A DNA stretch of 64,000 nucleotides, taken from assembly GCA_903900155.1 (NCBI GenBank), contig CAIUMD010000055.1, forward strand, positions 34,552-98,551, read 5' to 3'. A program made the translations under genes and the position numbers. The DNA comes from an uncultured Caulobacterales bacterium. GTDB lineage: Bacteria > Pseudomonadota > Alphaproteobacteria > Caulobacterales > Caulobacteraceae. Below the pieces are notes generated by a model that saw nothing but the letters and a program-made list of their open reading frames with translations, was not told the DNA's origin and ran no database searches. Positions 1 through 9,225 of the stretch are shown here, in pieces (within the stretch, counting starts at the first letter, position 1; each line of letters starts with the position of its first letter).

Positions 1-1965
1 GTCTTTCCGCCTGACATGACCCGCGCCAGGCACTCTTCGCCGGTCACGCTGGACCGACGCGGCGCCTGGCTGCGCGCCCTGCCGGTCGAGGACGGGCGGT
101 GGCGGATCCGGGCGGACCTGGCGCGCACCGACCCGACCTTCCAGAAGCGCCTGATCAAGGTCGAGGACGCGCGGTTCTTCTGTCACCTGGGTGTCGACCC
201 GCTGTCGCTGGTCCGGGCGATCGGCTCGGCGGTGATCCATGGCCGGGTGACGTCCGGGGCCTCGACCCTGACCATGCAGACGGCCCGGCTGCTGGAGCCG
301 CGTCCCCGCACGCTCGGCGCCAAGCTGATCGAGATGGTCCGCGCCGTGCAGCTGGAGTCGCGGCTGTCCAAGCGCGAGATCCTGGCCCTGTACCTGACGC
401 TCGCCCCCTATGGCGGCAATCTGGAGGGCGCGCGGGCGGCCAGTCTCAGCTATTTCGGCCACGAGCCCTCCAGCCTGACCGACGGCGAGCAGGCCATGCT
501 GATCGCCCTGCCGCAGTCCCCGGAGGCCCGCCGCCCCGACCGCCGCCCCGAGGCCGCCAAGCGCGCCCGCGCCTCGGTGCTGGAGAAGATGGTCCGCGCG
601 GGCGCGATCAGCCAGGCCGCCGCCTACGAAGCTGAAAACGAACCCCTGCCGCGCCGCATGCCGTTCCCGGCCCTGGCCTGGCACGTCGCCGGCGAGCTGG
701 CGCGCAAGGCGCCGGCCAGGCAGGCCAGCGTGGTCTCGACCCTGGACGCCGACCTGCAGAGCCGGCTGGAGCCCATGGCCGCCGCCGTCGCGGCCGCGCA
801 AGGGCCCGACGCCACCGCCGCTATCCTGGTCGTCGAGATCAAGACCAGGGCCGTCCGCGCCGCCGTCGGTTCGGCCGGTCGCGACCGGGCCGGCGGCTGG
901 GTCGACATGACCCGCGCCCTGCGCTCGCCGGGCTCGGCCCTCAAACCCTTCATCTACGCCATGGCGATGGACGACGGCCTGCTCGCCGCCGACACCCAGC
1001 TGGCCGACAGCGCCACCCGCTTCGCCGACTACCAGCCCGAGAACTTCGACCGCGTCTTCCACGACAAGGTCACGGTGCGCGAGGCCCTGGCCCATTCGCT
1101 GAACCTCCCGGCCGTGACCACCCTGGAGAAGCTGGGCCCCGAGACCTTCGCCGGTCGCATCGAGGCCGCCGGGGCGCACCTGGCGCGGCCGAAGGCGCAG
1201 CTGAAGGAGGCCGGCCTGGCCTTGGCGCTCGGCGGCGAAGGCGTCACCTGGCGCGATCTCGTCATGCTGTACGCGGCCTTGGGGGACAACGGCGTCGCCA
1301 AGCCTCTGGCCTGGACCGAGGACGAGGCCAAGACCCGCGAGCGGTCCAGCGGCCATCGCCTGGTCCGCCCCGAGGCGGCCAGCCAGGTTCTGGACATCCT
1401 GCGCGAGGCTCCGGCCCCGCGTGGTCGCGCGCCCTCGGCCCTGACGCGTGGCGGGCCGTCCATGGCCTTCAAGACCGGCACCTCCTACGGCTTCCGCGAT
1501 GCGGTGGCGGCGGGCGTGGTTGGCGGCTATGCGATCCTGGTCTGGACAGGCCGGGCCGACGGCGGCGCGCGCGGGGGGCTGACGGGGCGGGACGCGGCCC
1601 TGCCGCTGCTGTTCGACGTCGCCGACGCCATTGGGGCCCAGGCCTCGGCCCCGCGCCCGATCGCGCCGAAGTCGGCGCCGTTGGCGCTGCAGAAACTGCA
1701 AGCCGAGCACGCCGGCCCGCGCCTGATCTTCCCGCCCGACGGCGCGTCGGTGCAGGTCGACGCCCTGGGCTCGAAGGCGCGCGGCCTGGTGCTCGCCGCC
1801 GAGGGCGAGGACCTGACCTGGTACGTGGAAGGTCAGCCGCTGGATCCCGATCCGGTCAGCGGGCGGGCGATCTGGAAGCCGACGGCGCCGGGGTTCTACA
1901 AGCTGGCGGTGGTGGATGCGCAGGGGCGCCGGGTGACGGCGCGGGTGCGGATCAAGGGGGAGTAG
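1..1965 (+). CDS. pbpC: Penicillin-binding protein 1C (5'-truncated by window edge)
   Basis: Bifunctional peptidoglycan synthase, membrane-anchored and acting in the periplasm. The frame is open from base 1 and codes VFPPD before the first ATG at 16, so the N-terminal anchor lies outside the window and that ATG is probably not the real start. A GT51 glycosyltransferase signature (KVEDARFF, then HLGVD) is followed by a transpeptidase domain with GSALKP (SxxK serine), SLN and KTGTSYG. A C-terminal beta-rich PBP1C domain of roughly 90 residues ends at RVRIKGE. In relatives pbpC follows a bacterial alpha-2-macroglobulin gene, which would lie to the left. A palindromic repeat follows directly and may end the transcript. 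Confidence 0.93.
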   Translation, partial: VFPPDMTRARHSSPVTLDRRGAWLRALPVEDGRWRIRADLARTDPTFQKRLIKVEDARFFCHLGVDPLSLVRAIGSAVIHGRVTSGASTLTMQTARLLEPRPRTLGAKLIEMVRAVQLESRLSKREILALYLTLAPYGGNLEGARAASLSYFGHEPSSLTDGEQAMLIALPQSPEARRPDRRPEAAKRARASVLEKMVRAGAISQAAAYEAENEPLPRRMPFPALAWHVAGELARKAPARQASVVSTLDADLQSRLEPMAAAVAAAQGPDATAAILVVEIKTRAVRAAVGSAGRDRAGGWVDMTRALRSPGSALKPFIYAMAMDDGLLAADTQLADSATRFADYQPENFDRVFHDKVTVREALAHSLNLPAVTTLEKLGPETFAGRIEAAGAHLARPKAQLKEAGLALALGGEGVTWRDLVMLYAALGDNGVAKPLAWTEDEAKTRERSSGHRLVRPEAASQVLDILREAPAPRGRAPSALTRGGPSMAFKTGTSYGFRDAVAAGVVGGYAILVWTGRADGGARGGLTGRDAALPLLFDVADAIGAQASAPRPIAPKSAPLALQKLQAEHAGPRLIFPPDGASVQVDALGSKARGLVLAAEGEDLTWYVEGQPLDPDPVSGRAIWKPTAPGFYKLAVVDAQGRRVTARVRIKGE

Positions 1966-1971
1966 ATCTCT

Positions 1972-2075
1972 CCTCCCCTCTTGGGGGAGGTGGCCCAGAG
2001 GGCCGGAGGGGGCAGCTCGGCTCGTACGGAGAAGCCCCCTCAGTCGCTCCGCGACAGCTCCCCCAGAGGGGGAGC
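1972..2075. repeat. Composite palindromic intergenic repeat, copy 1
   Basis: About 104 bases between the convergent ends of pbpC and the carbonic anhydrase gene. Two strong hairpins bound it: CCTCCCC at 1972-1978 pairs with 1984-1990, and GCTCCCCC at 2057-2064 pairs with 2068-2075. G-runs on the left (around 2009-2013) can also pair with C-runs on the right (around 2036-2040), giving a long folded unit. A second copy with the same order of blocks lies at 27478-27595. It may serve as a bidirectional terminator. Confidence 0.6.
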
Positions 2076-2079
2076 AGAA

Positions 2080-2742
2080 TTACTTCTCGTCCCGCTTCCA
2101 GAACGGACGATCCTGCACCACCGTCTCGGCGATGGTCCGCTCATAGTCCTCGCGGCTGGCGATGCCGATGTTGAGGTCGTTCACCAGGCCGTCGGCCAGC
2201 GAATAGACCCAGCCGTGCACGGCCAGCTGCTGGCCGCGCGCCCAAGCGTCCTGGACGAAGACGTCGGCGGCGACATTGCGCACCTGGCGGGCGACGTTCA
2301 GTTCGGTCAGGCGATCGAGCCTGGCGCGCTTTTCCGGGATCTGCTCCAGCTGGTGCTTGTGCTCGGCGTGGACCTCGCGGATCGGGTGCAGCCAGTGGTC
2401 GACCAGCCCCCGGCGCTGGCCGTCGATGGCCGCCGCCACGCCGCCGCAGCCGTAGTGGCCGACGACCATGACGTGCTTGACCTTCAGCACGTCGACGGCG
2501 AACTGGAGCACGGACAGATAGTTGGCGTCCTGCGGCGGGGCCAGGTTGGCGACGTTGCGGTGGACGAACAGCTCGCCCGGATCCAGGCCGACGATCTCGT
2601 TGGCCGGCACGCGGCTGTCGCTGCAGCCGATCCAGAGATATTCGGGACTCTGCTGGTTTTCCAGGCGCTTGAAGAACTCCGGGTCGATCTGGGTCTTGCT
2701 TTTCGACCAGGCGGCGTTGTTGGCTTTCAGGTCCTCAAGCAT
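2080..2742 (-). CDS. can: Beta-class carbonic anhydrase
   Basis: Zinc enzyme that interconverts CO2 and bicarbonate in the cytoplasm, supplying bicarbonate to carboxylases. The 220-residue protein has the beta-class signature: C40-SDSR with D42 and R44, and H96 and C99 in GHYGCGG, giving the Cys2His zinc site with the Asp-Arg dyad. Length is usual for the family. The start ATG abuts the TAG stop of the upstream GST gene with no bases between (TAGATG), so the two are almost certainly cotranscribed and translationally coupled. Confidence is high for family; the physiological link to the GST/FAH pair is unclear. Confidence 0.96.
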   Translation of the reverse strand: MLEDLKANNAAWSKSKTQIDPEFFKRLENQQSPEYLWIGCSDSRVPANEIVGLDPGELFVHRNVANLAPPQDANYLSVLQFAVDVLKVKHVMVVGHYGCGGVAAAIDGQRRGLVDHWLHPIREVHAEHKHQLEQIPEKRARLDRLTELNVARQVRNVAADVFVQDAWARGQQLAVHGWVYSLADGLVNDLNIGIASREDYERTIAETVVQDRPFWKRDEK

Positions 2743-3375
2743 CTAGCGCTCCGGATGATGGTCGGGGTGGGCGGCGGCGATGGCCGGGTGCTTGGCCGCG
2801 CGGGCGGCGGCGGCCTGGATCGCCGGGAAGGGCGAAAGATCGACATTGAAACGGCCGGCGTTGAACACCTGCGGCACGAGCAGGCAGTCGACCAGGCCCG
2901 GCGCGTCGCCGAAGGCGAAGCCGCCCGAGTGCTGGGCGACCATGGGCTCCAAAGCCCGGAAGCCGTCGCTGATCCAGCGCGCGGTCCAGGCGTTGCGGTC
3001 GGTCTCGCCGACGCCCAGCGCCGTCAGCTGGCGCTGGACCCGCAGGTTGTTCAGCGGGTGGATGTCGCAGGCGATGATCTCGGCCATGGCTCGTACGATG
3101 GCCCGCTCGAACGGCGAGGCGGGCAGGAGGCGCGGCTCGGGCATCACCTCGTCCAGCCATTCCAGGATGGCCAGGCTCTGGGTCAGGGGGCGGCCGTCGA
3201 CCTCGAGCGTCGGCACCAGGGCCTGGGCGTTCAGGGCGCGGTACGCGTCGCCCTGATGGGCGTTGGCCACCAGGTCGACGGGGCGCAGCTCATAGGGCAG
3301 GCCCTTGAGGTTCAGGCCGATGCGCACCCGATAGGGCGCGGCGGCGCGCTTGGCGCTGTGCAGGACGAGCTTCAC
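2743..3375 (-). CDS. maiA: Zeta-class glutathione S-transferase (maleylacetoacetate or maleylpyruvate isomerase)
   Basis: Predicted glutathione-dependent cis-trans isomerase of ring-cleavage products. The GTG at 3375 is preferred: translation begins MKLVLHSAKRAA, with an AAGAAAG ribosome site shortly upstream. The 210-residue product has a thioredoxin-like N-domain (PYRVRIGLNLKGLPYE; VPTLEVDG; QSLAILEWLDE) and an all-alpha C-domain with DIHPLNNLRV, typical of the zeta class. The usual SSC motif near residue 10 is replaced by SAKRAA, which is atypical. It lies downstream of an FAH-family hydrolase, so the pair could act in tyrosine/homogentisate or gentisate breakdown; sequence alone does not decide. 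Confidence 0.82.
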   Translation of the reverse strand: MKLVLHSAKRAAAPYRVRIGLNLKGLPYELRPVDLVANAHQGDAYRALNAQALVPTLEVDGRPLTQSLAILEWLDEVMPEPRLLPASPFERAIVRAMAEIIACDIHPLNNLRVQRQLTALGVGETDRNAWTARWISDGFRALEPMVAQHSGGFAFGDAPGLVDCLLVPQVFNAGRFNVDLSPFPAIQAAAARAAKHPAIAAAHPDHHPER

Positions 3376-3395
3376 GGCATTCTTTCTTGTTTGTC

Positions 3396-3439
3396 GCGTG
3401 ACGGGCGCCGAAACCGGCATCCACTTTCGGCTGTCACGC
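3396..3439. repeat. 44-base palindromic element, copy 1
   Basis: Sits in the gap between the FAH-family hydrolase and maiA. The outer arms GCGTGAC (3396-3402) and GTCACGC (3433-3439) are perfect complements. Read on the minus strand, the core is GCCGAAAGTGG, then ATG, CCGGTTTCGGC. It differs from copy 3 (38589-38632) at only two central bases. Copy 2 (26393-26436) keeps the core but has different, still complementary, arms. Confidence 0.75.
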
Positions 3440-3443
3440 TCTC

Positions 3444-4124
3444 CTAGACCACCGTGAATTCGAGACGGCCCACGCCCTCGACCTCGCCGACGACCTTGTC
3501 GCCGCTGACGATGGCGGCGACGCCCTCGGGGGTGCCGGTGAAGATCAGGTCGCCGGCGGCCAGGGTCCACAGCGCGCTGGCCTTGGCGATCACCTCGCCG
3601 ACGTTCCAGATCATGTCGCCGACCTCGCCGCGCTGGCGCTCGGTTCCGTTGACCGACAGGGTGACGGCGGCCTCCGGCGCGGGCGCGTCCATCACCCGGA
3701 TGGCGGTGATCGGGGCGCTTTCGTCGAAGGCCTTGCCGGCTTCCCACGGCTGGCCCTTGGCCTTGGCCGCGCCTTGCAGGTCGCGACGGGTCAAATCAAC
3801 GCCGACCGCGTAGCCGAACACGGCCTCCAGGGCCTGCGCGACCGTCAGGTTCGCGCCGCCGCTCTTCAGCGCCACGACCAGTTCGATCTCGTGATGCAGG
3901 TCGCTGGTCGCCGGCGGATAGGCGATTTCGCCTTTCAGCGGTGCGATCGCGTCGGCGGGCTTGCTGAAGAAGAACGGCGGATCGCGCGTGTCGGCGCCCA
4001 TCTCGCGGGCGTGGGCGGCGTAGTTGCGGCCGACGCACAGGATGCGGCGCACCGGGAACGCGGCGTCCGATCCCTCCACCGGGACCGTCGGAATGGCGTG
4101 CGGGGGAAAGGCATAGGTCGTCAT
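3444..4124 (-). CDS. Fumarylacetoacetate/fumarylpyruvate hydrolase family protein
   Basis: Metal-dependent hydrolase of 226 residues, the size of fumarylpyruvate hydrolase rather than full-length FAH (about 420). The ATG at 4124 follows an AGGAG site (ACAGGAGGCGCC). Visible motifs are CVGRNYAAHAREMG, PPFFFSKPADAI, HHEIELVVAL with the metal-binding Glu residues, VGVDLTRRDLQ, KAFDESAP, and the C-terminal GDLIFTGTPEGV. It is the first gene of a minus-strand set with the zeta-GST and carbonic anhydrase. Together with the GST it would isomerise and then cleave maleyl/fumaryl-pyruvate or -acetoacetate. The exact substrate is inferred. Confidence 0.88.
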   Translation of the reverse strand: MTTYAFPPHAIPTVPVEGSDAAFPVRRILCVGRNYAAHAREMGADTRDPPFFFSKPADAIAPLKGEIAYPPATSDLHHEIELVVALKSGGANLTVAQALEAVFGYAVGVDLTRRDLQGAAKAKGQPWEAGKAFDESAPITAIRVMDAPAPEAAVTLSVNGTERQRGEVGDMIWNVGEVIAKASALWTLAAGDLIFTGTPEGVAAIVSGDKVVGEVEGVGRLEFTVV

Positions 4125-4314
4125 GGCGCCTCCTGTAGACCCAAAAACCGTACGCCAAAACCCCTGCCAGGATCGACGCCCCAAAGTGGTCGCCGTTCAG
4201 AAATCCTGCGGTTGAGGTCTTGGCCTAAATGTTCTTTCACTTGCTCCGGTCCGCGCCGTCGCGTCATGTCACGGTCGGGATATTGGGCGATCTATAGGGG
4301 GCTTTAGGACGCGC

Positions 4315-5193
4315 ATGCTCATCATCGAAAATCTGACTCACGTTTATGGCAACGGCACGCGGGCCCTGGACGAGGTCAGCCTGACCATTCCGCGCGGCAT
4401 GTACGGCCTTTTGGGCCCGAACGGCGCGGGCAAGTCGACCCTGATGCGCACCATCGCCACCCTGCAGGCCCCGACCTCGGGCCACATCCGTTTCGGCGAC
4501 ATCGACGTGCTGAGGACCCCCGAGGAACTGCGCAAGACCCTGGGTTATCTGCCGCAGGACTTCGGCGTCTATCCGCGCGTCTCGGCCTACGACATGCTGG
4601 ACCACATGGCGGTGCTGAAGGGCGTCTCCGGGGCCAAGGAACGCAAGGCCACGGTCGAGCACCTGCTGAACCAGGTAAACCTGTGGAACGTCCGCAAGAA
4701 GGCCATCGCCGGCTTCTCGGGCGGCATGCGCCAGCGCTTCGGCATCGCCCAGGCGCTGATCGGCGATCCGCGCCTGATCATCGTCGACGAGCCCACGGCC
4801 GGCCTCGACCCCGAGGAACGCAACCGCTTCCTGAACCTGCTGGCCGAGATCGGCGAGAACGTGGTGGTGATTCTCTCGACCCACATCGTCGAGGACGTTT
4901 CGGACCTGTGCCCGGCCATGGCCATCATCTGCGACGGCCGCATCGTGCGCGAGGGCGCGCCGGCCGAGCTGGTGGGCCAGCTGAAGGGCCGGATCTGGAA
5001 GAAGATCATCGACAAGGCCGAGCTGGAGGCCGCCAAGGCCCGCTACAAGGTCATCTCCACCCGCCTGCTGGCGGGCCGCACGGTCATCCACATCCTGTCG
5101 GACGACAATCCCGGCCAGGGCTTCACCCCTGTTGAGGGCGGGCTGGAGGACGTCTACTTCTCCACCCTCTCGACCACGCGGCGGGCGGCTTAG
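4315..5193 (+). CDS. ABC transporter ATP-binding protein
   Basis: Nucleotide-binding subunit of 292 residues. It has Walker A GPNGAGKST (34-42), Q-loop LPQDFG, signature FSGGMRQR, Walker B LIIVDEPTAGLD and H-loop STHIVED. A roughly 60-residue C-terminal extension (KIIDKAELEAAKARY onward) resembles regulatory tails of DrrA/CcmA-type exporters. The next gene, 16 bases on, is an ABC-2-type permease fused to a peptidase, so the two should form one transporter. I see no convincing SigT-type promoter in the 190-base gap upstream. The substrate is unknown. Confidence 0.93.
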   Translation: MLIIENLTHVYGNGTRALDEVSLTIPRGMYGLLGPNGAGKSTLMRTIATLQAPTSGHIRFGDIDVLRTPEELRKTLGYLPQDFGVYPRVSAYDMLDHMAVLKGVSGAKERKATVEHLLNQVNLWNVRKKAIAGFSGGMRQRFGIAQALIGDPRLIIVDEPTAGLDPEERNRFLNLLAEIGENVVVILSTHIVEDVSDLCPAMAIICDGRIVREGAPAELVGQLKGRIWKKIIDKAELEAAKARYKVISTRLLAGRTVIHILSDDNPGQGFTPVEGGLEDVYFSTLSTTRRAA

Positions 5194-5209
5194 GCGGGGG
5201 AGCGGTCTG

Positions 5210-8200
5210 ATGTTTCGCAAGATCGCGGGCTTCGAGCTCCGCTACCAGTTGAAGTCGCCCGTCTTCTGGGTCGTGGCTGTCATCTTCTTCCTGCTGACCT
5301 TTGGGGCGGCGACGATCGACCAGATCCAGATCGGGGGCGGCGGCAACATCCACCGCAACGCGCCGTTCGCGATCGCCCAGACCCACCTGATCCTGTCGAT
5401 CTTCTACATGTTCGTGACCACGGCCTTCGTGGCCAATGTGGTGGTGCGCGACGACGAGACGGGCTTTGGGCCGATCCTGCGATCCACCCGGGTGAAGAAG
5501 TTCGACTATCTGTACGGCCGCTTCACGGGCGCCTTCCTGGCGGCGGCGATCTCGTTCCTGGTCGTGCCGCTGGCCATCTGGATCGGCTCGTTCATGCCGT
5601 GGCTCGATCCCGAGCGCCTGGGTCCCAACGACCTGCACGCCTATCTGTTCGCCTATTTCGCCCTGGCCTTGCCGTCGATCCTGCTGACCTCGGCGCTGTT
5701 CTTCGCCCTGGCCACGGTGACCCGCTCGATGATGTGGACCTATGTCGGCGTCATCGCCTTCATGGTGCTGTGGATCATCGCCAACATCGCGCTGGATCGG
5801 CCCGAATACGAGAAGATCGCCGCCTATTGGGAGCCGCTAGGCACGGCCGCCTACGGCCTGGTCGCCAAGTACTGGACGGCCAGCGAGCGCAACAGCCTGG
5901 TGCCGCCGCTGTCGGGCGTGCTGCTGTTCAACCGCGTCTTCGTGATCGTGCTGTCGGCGGTCTTCCTGGTCGCCGCCCATGGCCTGTTCCGCTTCCAGTC
6001 GGCTGACCTGTCGGGCCAGCGCAAGGTCAAGAAGAGCAAGAAGGCCGAGGACGACGCCTCGCCGCCGGCCCTGGCCGGCCCGCTGCCGCAGCCGGTGTTC
6101 GACCGCAAGACCGCCTGGGCGCAACTGGTCATGCGCACGCGCCTGGACATGGGCCAGGTGTTCAAGAGCCCGGCCTATTTCGTGCTGCTGGCCTTAGGGT
6201 TGGCCAACGCCATGGGTTCGCTGTGGTTCGCCACCGAGGCCGGCCGCTACGGCGGCGTGCTCTATCCGGTGACCCGCGTGCTGCTGCAGCCGCTGCTGGG
6301 CTCGTTCGGCCTGATCCCGATGATCATCGCCATCTACTATTCGGGCGAGCTGGTCTGGCGCGAGCGCGAGAAGAAGACCCACGAGATCATCGACGCCACG
6401 CCCGTGCCCGACTGGGCCTTCGTGGCGCCCAAGACCCTGGCCATTTCGCTGGTGCTGGTCTCGACCCTGCTGGTCAGCGTGGTGGCCGCCATCGTCAGCC
6501 AGGTGTTCCACGGCTATTTCAAGTTCGAGCTGGAAAAGTACCTCCTCTGGTACGTCCTGCCCCAGGCTGTCGACTGGATCCTGCTGGCGGTGTTCGCCGT
6601 GTTCCTGCAGGCGATCAGCCCGCACAAGTTCATCGGCTGGGGCCTGATGGTGATCTACATGGTCACCACCATCACGTTCGTGAACCTGGGCTTCGAGCAC
6701 AAGCTCTACAACTACGGCGCGGTCACCGACACGCCGTTCTCGGACATGAACGGCCTCGGCAAGTTCTGGATCGGCGCCTGGTGGCTGCGCGCCTACTGGA
6801 GCGCCTTCGCCCTGATCCTGCTGGTGGCCGCCTATGGCCTGTGGCGGCGCGGGACCGGGACCCGCCTCTTGCCGCGCCTGCGCCGGCTGCCGCTGCGCCT
6901 GACGGGCGGGGCCGGGATCCTGGCCGGCGGCGCCCTGGTCGCCTTCGTGGCGCTGGGCGGCTTCATCTACATGAACACCAATGTCTGGAACGACTACCGG
7001 ACCCGGATCGACGGCGAGAAGTGGCAGGCCGACTACGAAAAGACCCTGCTGCCGTTCGAGAACACGCCCCAGCCCAAGATCGTCGCCATGACCCTGGACG
7101 TCGACGTGCGTCCGCACGAACCCAGCGTCGAGACCAAGGGCTCGTACGTCTTCGAGAACCGCACGGGCGCGGCGCTGAAGGAGATCCACGTCCGCTTCGA
7201 CCGCGACCTGCAGGTCAAGGGCCTGTCGATCGAGGGCGCCCGGCCCAAGAAGACGTTCGAGACGTTCAACTACCGCATCTTCGCCTTCGACACGCCGATG
7301 GCGCCGGGCGAGCGGCGCAAGATGAGCTTCATCACCCTGCGGGCCCAGCGCGGCTTCCCCAACAGCGGCCAGGAGCGCCGGGTCGTCGACAACGGGACCT
7401 TCGTCAACAACCTGGAGATCGCGCCGATCCTGGGCATGTCGCGCGATGGTTTGCTGCAGGACCGCGCCAAGCGCCGCAAGTACGGCCTGCCGCCCGAGCG
7501 GCGCATGGCCAAGCTGGGCGATGCGCCCTCCCGCCAGTTCAACGGCCTGCGCAAGGACGCCGACTTCGTCACCTCCGACATCACCGTCTCGACCGAGGCC
7601 GACCAGACGCCGATCGCGCCGGGCTATAAGGTCTCGGACACGGTGAAGGGCGATCGCCGCATCGCCCGCTTCGTCACCGAGGCGCCGATCATGCCGTTCG
7701 TGTCGATCCAGTCGGCCCGCTACAAGGTGGCCGAGGAGACCTACAAGGGCGTCCGGCTGGCGGTCTATTACGATCCGCAGCACACCTGGAACATCGACCG
7801 CATGAAGCAGTCGATGAAGCGCTCGCTGGACTATATGGGGACCAATTTCAGCCCCTATCAGTTCCGGCAGCTGCGCTTCCAGGAGTTCCCCGACTACGCG
7901 CAGTTCGCCCAGTCGTTCGCCAACACCATTCCGTGGTCGGAGGGGATGTTCTTCATCTCCGACTATCGTGACCCGACCAAGATCGACATGGTCACCTATG
8001 TCGGCGCCCACGAGATCGGCCACCAGTGGTGGGCCCACCAGGTGATTGGCGCCGACCAGCAGGGCGGGGCGATGCTCTCCGAAACCTTCGCCCAGTACTC
8101 GGCGCTGATGGTGATGAAGCGCACCTATGGCGAACCGCAGATCCGCCGGTTCCTGAAGTTCGAACTGGACAGCTATCTGCGCGCGCGGGGCGGCGACGTC

Positions 8201-8797
8201 CTGGACGAGCAGCCGCTCTACAAGGTCGAGGGCCAGCCCTACGTCTATTATCGCAAGGGCTCGCTGGTCATGTACCGGCTCCAGGACCAGCTGGGCGAGG
8301 AGACGGTCAATCGCGCCCTGCGCAAGCTGATCGCCGACCACGCCTTCAAGGGCGCGCCGTACCCGATCACCACCGACTTCCTGACGATCCTCCGCGCCGA
8401 GGCGCCGGCCGACAAGCAGGCCCTGATCACCGACCTGTTCGAGAAGATCACCCTGTACGATCTGAAGACCAAGTCGGCGGTGGTCAAGAAGCGCGCCGAC
8501 GGCAAGTTCGACGTCACGGTCACGGTCGACGCGGTCAAGAAGTACGCCGACGGCAAGGGCAAGGAGACGCCGGCCGCGTTGAACGAGACCATGGACATCG
8601 GTCTCTTCACCGCCAGGCCGGGCGACAAGGGTTTCGACGCCAAGAACGTGGTGGCCTATCAGCGCCGGCCGATCCGGTCGGGCGTCCAGACCTTCACCTT
8701 CACGACGGCCAAGGCCCCGACCTTCGCCGGCATCGACCCCTACAACACCGTCATCGACCGCAACGGCGACGACAACACGGTCAAGGTCGGCCCGTGA
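5210..8797 (+). CDS. ABC-2 permease fused to M1-family metallopeptidase
   Basis: A 1195-residue inner-membrane protein starting at ATG 5210 after a GGGGGAG site. The first ~590 residues hold two successive blocks of ABC-2-like membrane segments (such as SPVFWVVAVIFFLLTFGAA, and a second block starting near PVTRVLLQPLLGSFGLIPMI). A single helix around LAGGALVAFVALGGFIYM then leads into a long soluble domain. That domain has an M1 zinc motif, HEIGH at 934-938, with the third-ligand Glu in MLSETFAQYSALMV. The Glu lies one residue farther from HEXXH than the classical X18 spacing. The soluble part is probably periplasmic. Such fusions exist in databases as 'ABC transporter permease/M1 family aminopeptidase'; their substrate is unknown. 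Confidence 0.92.
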   Translation: MFRKIAGFELRYQLKSPVFWVVAVIFFLLTFGAATIDQIQIGGGGNIHRNAPFAIAQTHLILSIFYMFVTTAFVANVVVRDDETGFGPILRSTRVKKFDYLYGRFTGAFLAAAISFLVVPLAIWIGSFMPWLDPERLGPNDLHAYLFAYFALALPSILLTSALFFALATVTRSMMWTYVGVIAFMVLWIIANIALDRPEYEKIAAYWEPLGTAAYGLVAKYWTASERNSLVPPLSGVLLFNRVFVIVLSAVFLVAAHGLFRFQSADLSGQRKVKKSKKAEDDASPPALAGPLPQPVFDRKTAWAQLVMRTRLDMGQVFKSPAYFVLLALGLANAMGSLWFATEAGRYGGVLYPVTRVLLQPLLGSFGLIPMIIAIYYSGELVWREREKKTHEIIDATPVPDWAFVAPKTLAISLVLVSTLLVSVVAAIVSQVFHGYFKFELEKYLLWYVLPQAVDWILLAVFAVFLQAISPHKFIGWGLMVIYMVTTITFVNLGFEHKLYNYGAVTDTPFSDMNGLGKFWIGAWWLRAYWSAFALILLVAAYGLWRRGTGTRLLPRLRRLPLRLTGGAGILAGGALVAFVALGGFIYMNTNVWNDYRTRIDGEKWQADYEKTLLPFENTPQPKIVAMTLDVDVRPHEPSVETKGSYVFENRTGAALKEIHVRFDRDLQVKGLSIEGARPKKTFETFNYRIFAFDTPMAPGERRKMSFITLRAQRGFPNSGQERRVVDNGTFVNNLEIAPILGMSRDGLLQDRAKRRKYGLPPERRMAKLGDAPSRQFNGLRKDADFVTSDITVSTEADQTPIAPGYKVSDTVKGDRRIARFVTEAPIMPFVSIQSARYKVAEETYKGVRLAVYYDPQHTWNIDRMKQSMKRSLDYMGTNFSPYQFRQLRFQEFPDYAQFAQSFANTIPWSEGMFFISDYRDPTKIDMVTYVGAHEIGHQWWAHQVIGADQQGGAMLSETFAQYSALMVMKRTYGEPQIRRFLKFELDSYLRARGGDVLDEQPLYKVEGQPYVYYRKGSLVMYRLQDQLGEETVNRALRKLIADHAFKGAPYPITTDFLTILRAEAPADKQALITDLFEKITLYDLKTKSAVVKKRADGKFDVTVTVDAVKKYADGKGKETPAALNETMDIGLFTARPGDKGFDAKNVVAYQRRPIRSGVQTFTFTTAKAPTFAGIDPYNTVIDRNGDDNTVKVGP

Positions 8798-9219
8798 GCG
8801 ATGCGGATATCAAGATGGACGCAGGCGCGCTGAACGCGTTCCTGCGTCGCGCCTTTCCCGACATCGATCCCGAGCACATCGCCTCGGTGGTCGAGGTCGG
8901 GCCGGGGCGGGCGCTGCTGAAGCTGCCGCATCTGTCGCGGCATCTGCGCCCCGGCGGCGTGATATCGGGGCCGACCCTGATGGGCCTGGCCGACACGGCG
9001 GCCTATGCCGTGCTCCTGGCGCACATCGGCGAGGTGGCCATGGCGGTGACCACCGCGCTGAACATCCATTTCCTGAGGGGGTGCCAGCCCGGCGATCTCT
9101 ACGCCGAGGCGACCCTGCTCAAGCTCGGCCGCCGCATCGCGACGGCCGATGTCCTGATGTGGACGGAAGGCCGCGAGCGAGCGGCCGCGAAAGCGACCGT
9201 CGCCTACGCCATTCCCTAG
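8794..9219 (+). CDS. PaaI-like hotdog-fold thioesterase
   Basis: Predicted acyl-CoA thioesterase of 141 residues with the PaaI/DUF4442-type hotdog pattern: RPGGVISGPTLMGLADTAAYAVLLA (central helix), then AVTTALNIHFLRGCQPGDLYAEATLLKLGRRIATADVLMWTEG. The GTG start at 8794 overlaps the TGA stop of the permease-peptidase gene (GTGA), so it is translationally coupled to that gene. This links a thioesterase to the ABC-peptidase pair, but the functional reason is unknown. It could act on the same acylated substrate or simply be a co-opted neighbour. Confidence 0.88.
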   Translation: MSDADIKMDAGALNAFLRRAFPDIDPEHIASVVEVGPGRALLKLPHLSRHLRPGGVISGPTLMGLADTAAYAVLLAHIGEVAMAVTTALNIHFLRGCQPGDLYAEATLLKLGRRIATADVLMWTEGRERAAAKATVAYAIP

Positions 9220-9225
9220 AAGGCC

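Noticed and set aside
1981..3447. Long plus-strand open frame opposite carbonic anhydrase and maiA
   Set aside because: It is a high-G+C shadow with repetitive Gly/Val/Asp composition, whereas the minus strand encodes clear enzymes with intact motifs.
6194..8341. 715-codon minus-strand open frame
   Set aside because: Antisense to the permease-peptidase gene; composition is that of a codon shadow and the sense strand carries the zinc motif and membrane helices.
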